Under the pieces are notes generated by a model. That model saw only the letters and a program-made list of their open reading frames with translations. It had not been told where the DNA came from and made no database searches. This document shows, one piece after another, positions 57,225-64,000 of a stretch of DNA of 64,000 bases. Location: positions 124,001-188,000 of the forward strand of contig NZ_VLKY01000010.1 in the NCBI RefSeq assembly GCF_007830155.1. The letters run 5' to 3'. This DNA is from Pseudomonas duriflava. Its GTDB lineage: Bacteria > Pseudomonadota > Gammaproteobacteria > Pseudomonadales > Pseudomonadaceae. A program made the position numbers and the translations under genes. Position 1 is the stretch's first letter. Every line of letters begins with the position of its first letter.

Positions 57225-58694
57225 TCAAGCCAGCGGACGCGGAAGGCTGAGCGTAGCTCTTAACCCTCCTTCGGCACGATTACGCAAGGAAACTTCACCA
57301 CCATGGGCATGAGCAAGATTACGAGCAATGCCTAACCCCAGCCCATACCCTTGCTGCTGCGTAGTTAACCGGACATGAGGCTCGAACACCTGGACAAGAT
57401 CTTTCTCTGGAACCCCAGGCCCTTCATCATCTACATGCAAGACAAAACAGCGCCCGTCATCTTCGACAGTAAGGTGCGCACGATGACCGTATTTCAGTGC
57501 GTTATCTAGAAGGTTTCCAATGCAACGTTTCAAAGCTAGAGGTTTGCCCAAAACAGGCCCCTGCGCTTCTCCAGACAGCGTCACACAAGGCGACCCGCCC
57601 GCCAGATAAGGCTCTACCAGATGTGCCAACAGCACGTTGAGATTAACCGGCTCGATGTTTTCATGAATATCAGTGTCCTTAACGCACTGTAAGGCACCCT
57701 TTACTAGCAGATCCAATTCATCCAGATCACGCGTGAAACGCTCCTGCAAGGCTTCATCTTCAAGAAGCTCAACTCGCAACCGCAGCCGGGTAATAGGCGT
57801 ACGTAAATCATGGGAAATGGCACTGAATAATTGGCTACGTTCACTCAGATAGCGACTGATTCGCTCACGCATTGCATTGAAGGCCCGGGTTACCTCTTTA
57901 ACCTCCGTCGCTCCATCCTCCGGTAAAGGTTGTGCATGTACATCCAAGGACAGATCGCGTGCCTCACGGGAGAGCTGCTTAAGAGGACGACTCTGCCAAT
58001 GAATGAGTAGGCCAATGAACAAGAGCAAAAAAGCACTGCTGAACACGATGAACCACGCCTGCTGTAGCGGCAGGAAAGGCTGGTCGAGACTCAAATAAGG
58101 GGCAGGCATCAGGGTGCCGATGTAAACCCATTCTTCCGGCCCGATGCGAATCTGCGTTACTAAAATGGGAGGGTCCAAAGGCTCGAGACTAAGCACATAG
58201 TGCGCCCATGAACGCGGCAATTCACTTAATCCTAGATTGCCGTTGAACAACCTTAAATGCTCAGGGCTTACAAACTCCACATACATGGGCATGCTATTGC
58301 CTAGCCTTTCCCGTAATACAGCCTCTACGGTTTGTAGAACGGCCCGTTTGCTCGGTGAGTCTGGCAAAGGCTCCATGACCAGAGGCTTTTCATTCAAGGA
58401 AACGAAGAAGCGCGTCCCCCCCATGTTACGCAACTGTTCCAGCACCAACGGCCGATAACCAGGCGGTAGAAGACTGAAATAACGAACGCTGGCAGCAATG
58501 GAGTAGCCCAAGCTGCGCGATGCATTGAGCAAACCTTCCATCCGACTGGCGCGAAGGTGCGATAACCAGAACAGGCTCGATACCCCTTGAGCCAGTAGCA
58601 CAGCCAATAAGGTAAGGAGCAACATACGGCCTAACAGCGAGCGCGGCACCACACGAGCGAGCAAGGTTTTAGAAAACATCGGCCATAGGCCCAT
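57225..58694 (-). CDS. gtrS: Sensor histidine kinase GtrS (GltS)
   Basis: A 489-residue membrane sensor. First helix about residues 22-44 (LLGRMLLLTLLAVLLAQGVS), periplasmic sensor domain to about 210, second helix about 213-232, HAMP to about 285. H-box His is H295 in SAISHDLRTPITRLRLR. ATP-binding N-box RCIGNLLDNALKYG and G-box GYGLGLGIARNLAHAHGG follow. It senses 2-ketogluconate or 6-phosphogluconate in P. aeruginosa. It overlaps gltR at its start (26 or 11 bases depending on the start used) and passes its phosphate to GltR to control gts and oprB. Confidence 0.92.
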   Translation of the reverse strand: MGLWPMFSKTLLARVVPRSLLGRMLLLTLLAVLLAQGVSSLFWLSHLRASRMEGLLNASRSLGYSIAASVRYFSLLPPGYRPLVLEQLRNMGGTRFFVSLNEKPLVMEPLPDSPSKRAVLQTVEAVLRERLGNSMPMYVEFVSPEHLRLFNGNLGLSELPRSWAHYVLSLEPLDPPILVTQIRIGPEEWVYIGTLMPAPYLSLDQPFLPLQQAWFIVFSSAFLLLFIGLLIHWQSRPLKQLSREARDLSLDVHAQPLPEDGATEVKEVTRAFNAMRERISRYLSERSQLFSAISHDLRTPITRLRLRVELLEDEALQERFTRDLDELDLLVKGALQCVKDTDIHENIEPVNLNVLLAHLVEPYLAGGSPCVTLSGEAQGPVLGKPLALKRCIGNLLDNALKYGHRAHLTVEDDGRCFVLHVDDEGPGVPEKDLVQVFEPHVRLTTQQQGYGLGLGIARNLAHAHGGEVSLRNRAEGGLRATLSLPRPLA

Positions 58695-59406
58695 GCACCT
58701 GCGCTGCTAGAAGATAACCACTGCCTCTAACTGTCCGAATCAAACGCGGTGACTTGCCTGTATCCCGCAGGCGCTGACGCAAGCGGCTAACACCCATATC
58801 GACAATACGATCTAATGGCATGACTTCACGGCCACGGGTCGCATTGGCAATAGTGTCGCGGTCGAGGATCTGCTGGGGATGATCGAGAAAAAGTTTGAGC
58901 AAGGCAAAGTCGGCACCAGACAGAACGACCTCTTCACCATCCTGATGAAACAGCCGATGACTAACTGTATCTAGACGCCATTCATCAAAGGCTACCATAT
59001 GCCCTGAACGGGCCTCTCCAAAACTGGCACGTCGGAGAAGTGCCTTGACGCGCGCTTGAAGCTCGCGTGGGCTGAACGGCTTGCCGAGATAATCATCTGC
59101 ACCCAGCTCAAGACCGATAACTCGGTCGGCCTCATCAGAACTGGCTGTTAGCATAATGATAGGGGTATGGGCTCGCTCGTTGGGAAGCGCTCTGACCCAG
59201 CGGCACAAGCTAAACCCGTCCTCATCGGGTAGCATGACATCAAGAATCAGCAGATCGGCTGGCTCATCCTGCAAGGCCAGGCGCAGGCTTTGCCCATCGG
59301 CTACGGCCCGCACGGTAAAGCCGGCACGTCGTAGGTAAGCATCAAGCAGCTCGCGGATTTCCTGGTCATCGTCGACCAGCAAAATAGATTTGCCCATCTG
59401 ACCCAT
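58669..59406 (-). CDS. gltR: Response regulator GltR (OmpR type)
   Basis: A 245-residue response regulator. The receiver domain has the acidic pocket VDDDQEI, phosphoacceptor D56 in LLILDVMLPDEDG, Thr in MLTASSD and K109 in YLGKPFSPRE. The winged-helix output domain has RIVDMGVSRLRQRLRDTGKS and IRTVRGSGYLL. The start at 59406 has AAGGA eight bases upstream; an earlier frame start at 59478 adds no known sequence. It controls glucose transport genes. Downstream gtrS overlaps it. Confidence 0.93.
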   Translation of the reverse strand: MGQMGKSILLVDDDQEIRELLDAYLRRAGFTVRAVADGQSLRLALQDEPADLLILDVMLPDEDGFSLCRWVRALPNERAHTPIIMLTASSDEADRVIGLELGADDYLGKPFSPRELQARVKALLRRASFGEARSGHMVAFDEWRLDTVSHRLFHQDGEEVVLSGADFALLKLFLDHPQQILDRDTIANATRGREVMPLDRIVDMGVSRLRQRLRDTGKSPRLIRTVRGSGYLLAAQVHGPMADVF

Positions 59407-59494
59407 AGCGTCATTCCTTTTTATTATTGGAAGGATATCCCAGTGCCGAAGCATGCACGACACCGGGAAAGACGCCAAGTAGGCTAACGCGTTA

Positions 59495-60460
59495 TCAACT
59501 GTCGATAGTCTGCTGAAGCGCTACACCTGCACCAAAGAGACCTGGATACTCAGCCGTTACGAGCCAGGCAGGAATATCCTTGAGGTAGGCACTGCTGGTT
59601 TTGCCCTTGTCAGCGAACGCCTGGGCAAAAGCGCCATTCTGGAAGCGCTCGACGAAGCGCGGCAGGATACCGCCAGCGATATAGACGCCCCCCAAAGCAC
59701 CCAAAGTTAACGCTGCGTTGCCGGCGACTCGACCCAGCCAGACGAAGAATTGCTCCAGCACCTCATCGGCATAGGTGTCGCCTGATAGCGCGAGCTCGCA
59801 AATCTCGGCAGCCGTCACGCATTTCACATCCATACCGTCCAGTTCGCAGCTGGCCTTATACAGGTTAACCAGACCGTTGCCAGAAATGATGCGCTCGGCC
59901 GAGACATGATTGCCGTACTGGCGTTTGAGAATTTTCCATATCTCAAACTCACGAGGCGTACCGATAGGCAGATCCACATGACCGCCTTCACTGGATAATA
60001 CCATCCAGCGCCCATTCTCAAGAGGCAACAGCCCCGCTACGCCCAGCCCGGTACCCGGACCGATAATCAAGCGAGCCCGATTGTCATGTGCCGTGCCGTT
60101 ACGGACCTGTACACAATGCGCTTTGTCCAACTTGGCCACGGCCCAGGCCATGGAACTAAAGTCGTTGATCAGCAACAGGTGGGTCAGGCCTAGCTCTGAG
60201 CAAAAACGCTCGCGATTAATGACCCAGTGGTTATTGGTAAAGTGGAAATCACCCTCGCCTACCGGGCCTGCACAGGCCAGGCAAACAGAATGAATATCGT
60301 CAAGAGCGACACCGGTACGCTTCAGGTATTCCAGTACCGCCTCTTCGGGGCGCTCGAAGTCGGCACACGCCATAACTTCGATCGCGTCGAGCTGCTGGTC
60401 GCGCCACAACGCGAAGCGGGCATTAGTGCCCCCAATGTCCCCTACTAAAGCCAAACTCAT
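59495..60460 (-). CDS. glk: Glucokinase
   Basis: Phosphorylates imported glucose to glucose-6-phosphate with ATP. It has 321 residues, with the N-terminal phosphate motif [14 protein letters not shown], catalytic D100 in [14 protein letters not shown], the second phosphate motif [13 protein letters not shown] and SSEGGHVDL near the substrate site. It starts inside the edd stop (ATGA, 60457-60460) and lies upstream of gltR and gtrS, as in P. putida. Confidence 0.96.
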   Translation of the reverse strand: MSLALVGDIGGTNARFALWRDQQLDAIEVMACADFERPEEAVLEYLKRTGVALDDIHSVCLACAGPVGEGDFHFTNNHWVINRERFCSELGLTHLLLINDFSSMAWAVAKLDKAHCVQVRNGTAHDNRARLIIGPGTGLGVAGLLPLENGRWMVLSSEGGHVDLPIGTPREFEIWKILKRQYGNHVSAERIISGNGLVNLYKASCELDGMDVKCVTAAEICELALSGDTYADEVLEQFFVWLGRVAGNAALTLGALGGVYIAGGILPRFVERFQNGAFAQAFADKGKTSSAYLKDIPAWLVTAEYPGLFGAGVALQQTIDS

Positions 60461-62283
60461 TTCAGCGTCTCCAGGCTGGATGTAAATGCACTTGCGCCGG
60501 CCTCGGCAGTGCTCATTGCTTGACGCATAAACGCGAACAGCTCGCGTCCCGTTCCAATTCCCATTCCTTGCGGTGCGGAAGCCTTTTCACGTGCTTCCCA
60601 CTCGGCATCGTCGACCAGAACGACGAACTCGCCGGTCTGACCGTTGACGCGAATGACATCGCCATCACGAACCTTTGCCAGCGGCCCACCATCGAGCGCT
60701 TCCGGGCACACATGGATAGCTGCCGGGACCTTTCCGGACGCGCCGGACATACGCCCGTCGGTTACCAGCGCGACTTTGAAGCCGCGGTCCTGCAACACGC
60801 CGAGGTAAGGTGTCAGCTTGTGCAGTTCCGGCATACCCAACGCCTTAGGTCCCTGAAAGCGCACCACGGCTACTACATCGCGGTCGAGCTCACCGGCCTT
60901 GAAAGCATCGGCCAGCTCAGACTGATCGGCAAATACCCGTGCAGGCGCCTCGACAACTTGGTGCTCTGGCGCAACAGCTGAAATCTTCATAACACCGCGC
61001 CCCAGGTTGCCGTCCATAACACGCAAGCCACCTTCAGGACGGAACGGACGTTCGACCGGGCGCAGAATGGTTTCATCCAGACTCGCTTCCGGTCCTTCGC
61101 GCCATGTCAGAGTGCCATTTTCCAAAAATGGCTCCATCAAGTAATGACGTAATCCACGACCCATGACGGTGTTCACATCTTCATGCAGCAAACCGGCATT
61201 CAGCAAAGTGCGAACAAGGAAATTAACCCCACCAGCTGCATGGAAATGATTCACATCGGCCTGTCCATTAGGATAGACCTGAGCCAAGGTTGGTACTACC
61301 GCCGACAAATCGGCCATGTCCTGCCACGTCAGTTGAATACCCGCTGCCTGGGCAATTGCAGGCAGGTGCAGGGTATGGTTGGTAGAGCCACCCGTGGCAT
61401 GCAGGGCTACGACGGAATTGATAATCGCTTTCTCATCAACAATTTCACCCAGCGGAATGAAATTGCCGCTCTGCTTGGTAATCCGTGTCACCTGACGAGC
61501 GGCTTCACGCGTTAATTCGTCGCGCAGCGGCGTGTAAGGATTAACAAATGATGAGCCAGGCAGATGCAATCCCATGATTTCCATTACGACCTGGTTCGTA
61601 TTGGCCGTACCGTAGAAGGTGCACGTACCTGGGCTGTGATAGGACTTCATTTCCGACTCCAGAAGCTCCTCACGCGTCGCCTTGCCTTCGGCGAAGCGCT
61701 GCCGCACACGAGCCTTTTCCTTGTTGGAAATGCCGGACGGCATCGGTCCGCCCGGAACAAATACGAATGGCAGGTGGCCAAAACGTAAGGAGCCAATCAT
61801 CAGGCCGGGCACGATCTTGTCACAGATGCCCAGGCACAGGGCCGCATCAAACATATTGTGAGACAGAGCCACCGCCGTGGACATGGCAATGACTTCGCGA
61901 CTGAGCAAACTTAGCTCCATGCCGGCTTCGCCTTGGGTAACGCCGTCGCACATGGCAGGCACCCCTCCAGCGAACTGCCCAACGGAGCCGATTTCTCGCA
62001 AGGCTTCCTTGATGATTTCAGGAAAATGCTCGTATGGCTGGTGAGCCGAGAGCATGTCGTTATAAGACGAGACGATGGCCACGTTGGCTTCGTCCATCAG
62101 GCGCAGGCGCTGTTTGTCAGTACCGCCACACCCGGCGACGCCGTGGGCAAAATTAGCGCATTGCAACTTGCCGCGCTGGGGACCGTCACTTGCAGCGGAC
62201 CGGATCATGTCTAGGTAGCGCGCCCGCGTGGGGCGACTACGCTCAATCAGACGCTGTGTAACTTCAAGGACACGAGGATGCAT
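60457..62283 (-). CDS. edd: Phosphogluconate dehydratase
   Basis: First Entner-Doudoroff enzyme; it dehydrates 6-phosphogluconate to KDPG and needs a 4Fe-4S cluster. The 608-residue length is standard. Cysteine motifs include [40 protein letters not shown] and [16 protein letters not shown], with the C-terminal [20 protein letters not shown] segment. Its promoter is shared with gap, and a HexR-like inverted repeat lies 24 bases upstream of its start. GGAG lies ten bases before the ATG. Confidence 0.96.
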   Translation of the reverse strand: MHPRVLEVTQRLIERSRPTRARYLDMIRSAASDGPQRGKLQCANFAHGVAGCGGTDKQRLRLMDEANVAIVSSYNDMLSAHQPYEHFPEIIKEALREIGSVGQFAGGVPAMCDGVTQGEAGMELSLLSREVIAMSTAVALSHNMFDAALCLGICDKIVPGLMIGSLRFGHLPFVFVPGGPMPSGISNKEKARVRQRFAEGKATREELLESEMKSYHSPGTCTFYGTANTNQVVMEIMGLHLPGSSFVNPYTPLRDELTREAARQVTRITKQSGNFIPLGEIVDEKAIINSVVALHATGGSTNHTLHLPAIAQAAGIQLTWQDMADLSAVVPTLAQVYPNGQADVNHFHAAGGVNFLVRTLLNAGLLHEDVNTVMGRGLRHYLMEPFLENGTLTWREGPEASLDETILRPVERPFRPEGGLRVMDGNLGRGVMKISAVAPEHQVVEAPARVFADQSELADAFKAGELDRDVVAVVRFQGPKALGMPELHKLTPYLGVLQDRGFKVALVTDGRMSGASGKVPAAIHVCPEALDGGPLAKVRDGDVIRVNGQTGEFVVLVDDAEWEAREKASAPQGMGIGTGRELFAFMRQAMSTAEAGASAFTSSLETLK

Positions 62284-62306
62284 GGTTCCGATTCTCCAGG
62301 CAGGCT

Positions 62307-62333
62307 AAATTTGTTGTTTTTTAGAACAAATTT
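62307..62333. promoter_or_regulatory. HexR-like operator upstream of edd
   Basis: A perfect 9-base inverted repeat, AAATTTGTT-N9-AACAAATTT, contains the TTGT-N8-ACAA pattern (62314-62329) described for HexR in P. putida. It sits 24-50 bases upstream of the edd start. Confidence 0.78.
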
Positions 62334-62372
62334 GATCGAGGTGGGTATTATTCATCTCAAACTGAGCGATAG

Positions 62373-62388
62373 TGTAGTAGTTTTTACA
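62373..62388. promoter_or_regulatory. Second HexR-like half-palindrome upstream of gap
   Basis: TGTAGTAGTTTTTACA (TGTA-N8-TACA) matches the HexR-type TGTA...TACA pattern and lies 30 bases before the gap start, a position that would overlap the gap promoter. Confidence 0.65.
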
Positions 62389-62417
62389 ACAAATCCTGCC
62401 AAAACGAGGTTTCACAT

Positions 62418-63422
62418 ATGAGCATTCGTATTGCCATCAATGGTTTCGGGCGTATCGGTCGCAATGTTCTTCGCGCGCTTTACACCGGGGACTATCGTCA
62501 ACATATGCAGGTTGTCGCCATCAACGACTTGGGCGATGCGTCCATTAATGCCCACCTGTTGGAATTCGATAGTGTTCACGGCCGCTTCAATGCGGATGTT
62601 TCCATAGAAGACGGCAGCATTACCGTCAATGGCGACCGCATCGCCGTTTCTGCTATCCGTAATCCAGCGGAACTTCCCTGGAAAGACCTAAATGTAGACG
62701 TAGTGTTCGAGTGCACTGGTTTGTTCACTAGCCGCAGCAAGGCGGCTGCCCATCTAGACGCTGGCGCCTCTAAAGTGATCATTTCCGCTCCAGGCAAGGA
62801 CGTGGATGCCACTATCGTGCATGGGGTTAACGACCACATTCTGCGTCAGTCGCACCAGATCATTTCCAATGCCTCTTGCACCACTAACTGTCTGGCTCCT
62901 GTTGCACAGGTATTGAACCGTGAGTTAGGTATCGAGAATGGCTTGATGACCACTATTCATGCCTATACTAACGATCAGAACCTGTCGGACGTGTATCACT
63001 CCGATCCCTTCCGGGCCCGTTCGGCCACTCAGTCCATGATTCCGACCAAAACCGGAGCTGCAGAGGCAGTTGGCTTAGTGCTGCCTGAACTGGTCGGCAA
63101 ATTCAGCGGCATGGCCGTACGCGTTCCGACCATCAACGTGTCGCTGGTTGATCTAACAATCCAGGTCGCACGCGAGGCCGACGTGAATACGATCAACGCC
63201 TTTATGAAGGCGGCTAGTGAAAGCTCGCCGGTATTGGGCTATAACGATCGCCCTCTCGTTTCCATCGATTTCAACCATAATCCGCTGTCATCGATTTTTG
63301 ATGCCAACCATACTAAGGTTAGCGGCAAACTGGTAAAAGTCATGGCATGGTATGACAATGAGTGGGGCTTCTCCAACCGTATGCTGGATACATGCAAGGC
63401 TTTGGTAAACGCCCCAGCTTGA
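62418..63422 (+). CDS. gap: Glyceraldehyde-3-phosphate dehydrogenase, type I
   Basis: Glycolytic and gluconeogenic enzyme that oxidises the glyceraldehyde-3-phosphate from KDPG cleavage. It has 334 residues with the NAD site [20 protein letters not shown], catalytic C154 in [13 protein letters not shown] and H181 in [14 protein letters not shown]. The C-terminus contains [16 protein letters not shown]. It is divergent from edd. In pseudomonads this is the copy linked to the glucose operons (gapA or gap1), while a separate paralogue serves gluconeogenesis. Confidence 0.96.
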   Translation: MSIRIAINGFGRIGRNVLRALYTGDYRQHMQVVAINDLGDASINAHLLEFDSVHGRFNADVSIEDGSITVNGDRIAVSAIRNPAELPWKDLNVDVVFECTGLFTSRSKAAAHLDAGASKVIISAPGKDVDATIVHGVNDHILRQSHQIISNASCTTNCLAPVAQVLNRELGIENGLMTTIHAYTNDQNLSDVYHSDPFRARSATQSMIPTKTGAAEAVGLVLPELVGKFSGMAVRVPTINVSLVDLTIQVAREADVNTINAFMKAASESSPVLGYNDRPLVSIDFNHNPLSSIFDANHTKVSGKLVKVMAWYDNEWGFSNRMLDTCKALVNAPA

Positions 63423-63439
63423 TCTATCGCTCCGCCTTC

Positions 63440-63468
63440 GAAACCGGTCGCTTATCCCGACCGGTTTC
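63440..63468. terminator. Bidirectional terminator between gap and scpB
   Basis: An 11-base perfect stem (GAAACCGGTCG / CGACCGGTTTC) with a 7-base loop lies between the convergent stop codons; a short T-run is present on each side. Confidence 0.75.
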
Positions 63469-63481
63469 AGGGCTTTCCTGT

Positions 63482-64000
63482 TTAATGTCTGCCTGCATCG
63501 TCCACCGGATCGATGGCTTCCTCGGCTTCGTCTTCCCTATGTAAATCTTCAAAGTCCGTTTTCAAACCGGTCTCCATGGCATCCAATTCAGCCAGAAGTG
63601 TACGAAAGCTGGTTTCTTCGTGCGCAGTAACCGGAAGCTCCGGCACGACTGCTACAGTCTGCAAAAGCTCGTCTTCAGCCAGCTCCTGGTCCTCAAGCAA
63701 GGGCTCCGGCTCATAGTCCATTTCCTTGAGTGCAGCCAAAGGCGGCAATTCGTCCAGACTTTTCAAATTAAAATGATCGAGAAATCCACGTGTGGTCGCG
63801 AACATGGCTGGCCGTCCTGGCACATCACGATATCCAACCACACGAATCCACTCGCGCTCCATAAGGGTTTTGACGATCTGGCTGTTCACTGCGACACCGC
63901 GTACCTCTTCGATTTCCCCCCGTGTAATGGGTTGCCGGTAGGCGATCAAGGCCAGGGTTTCCAGTAGCGCACGGGAATAGCGCGGTGGGCGCTCATCCCA
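63482..64000 (-). CDS. scpB: Segregation and condensation protein B, C-terminal part
   Basis: Part of the SMC-ScpAB condensin complex in chromosome segregation. The frame is open from the right edge (it begins [20 protein letters not shown]), so the N-terminal domain is off the window. The visible part has the second winged helix, [20 protein letters not shown], and [21 protein letters not shown] long acidic tail of about 80 residues, longer than in many ScpB proteins, follows. scpA would be expected beyond the edge. Confidence 0.92.
   Translation of the reverse strand, partial: WDERPPRYSRALLETLALIAYRQPITRGEIEEVRGVAVNSQIVKTLMEREWIRVVGYRDVPGRPAMFATTRGFLDHFNLKSLDELPPLAALKEMDYEPEPLLEDQELAEDELLQTVAVVPELPVTAHEETSFRTLLAELDAMETGLKTDFEDLHREDEAEEAIDPVDDAGRH

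Overview
The window looks like a stretch of chromosome from a pseudomonad (Gammaproteobacteria, Pseudomonadaceae). The best evidence is the right third, which carries the Pseudomonas-type glucose and Entner-Doudoroff block: eda, pgl, zwf, hexR, oprB, gtsDCBA, gtrS, gltR, glk, edd and gap. MuxABC-type efflux genes, tamAB, an mqo-type malate dehydrogenase and folE fit the same family. Base composition is moderate, clearly below the GC-rich P. aeruginosa type, so a lower-GC lineage such as the P. luteola group is possible. That species-level guess is weak. I saw no rRNA, tRNA, CRISPR array, transposase or phage gene.

Layout. 1-4726: MuxABC-type RND efflux genes, cut at the window edge. 4927-7623: thiol peroxidase tpx, and a LysR regulator divergent from an aldo/keto reductase. 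7677-14059: tamA-tamB (outer-membrane assembly) and exonuclease III. 14339-15376: a TerC-family membrane protein. 15367-19560: a minor-pilin operon (pilE, fimT, pilV, pilW and pilX types) whose last gene encodes an unusually large beta-helix-repeat protein. 20255-26227: two tandem related MFS transporters, a cfa-type synthase and an AT-rich stretch with small orphan genes. 26600-33685: ybiT, mqo, uppP, pnuC with an NadR-type kinase, an Smr protein and folE.

33726-40583 is the most distinctive accessory block. A glycosyltransferase, a UDP-galactopyranose mutase, a GH1-like glycosidase and a fused ABC exporter form one tight minus-strand operon, and galE runs divergently beside it. Together they could make UDP-galactose, convert it to UDP-galactofuranose, build a glycan and export it. 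40642-43840 holds a GST, a MarR regulator, a LysE exporter and a BenE transporter. 43913-45013 is rluB.

45178-63422 is a sugar-catabolism block of about 18 kb. Sugar enters by OprB and GtsABCD, is phosphorylated by Glk and is oxidised through Zwf, Pgl, Edd and Eda. The glyceraldehyde-3-phosphate formed feeds Gap. HexR and the GltR/GtrS two-component system are the encoded regulators. Between gtsD and oprB lie an AGE-family isomerase and a PfkB sugar kinase, which suggests that mannose is taken up by the same transporter and converted through fructose to fructose-6-phosphate. HexR-like inverted repeats are visible between edd and gap. The window ends inside scpB.

Start codons were reassigned wherever a Shine-Dalgarno sequence or a 4-base overlap favoured an internal start. 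A 55-codon DUF1289 gene beginning with GTG was found at 49083-49250.
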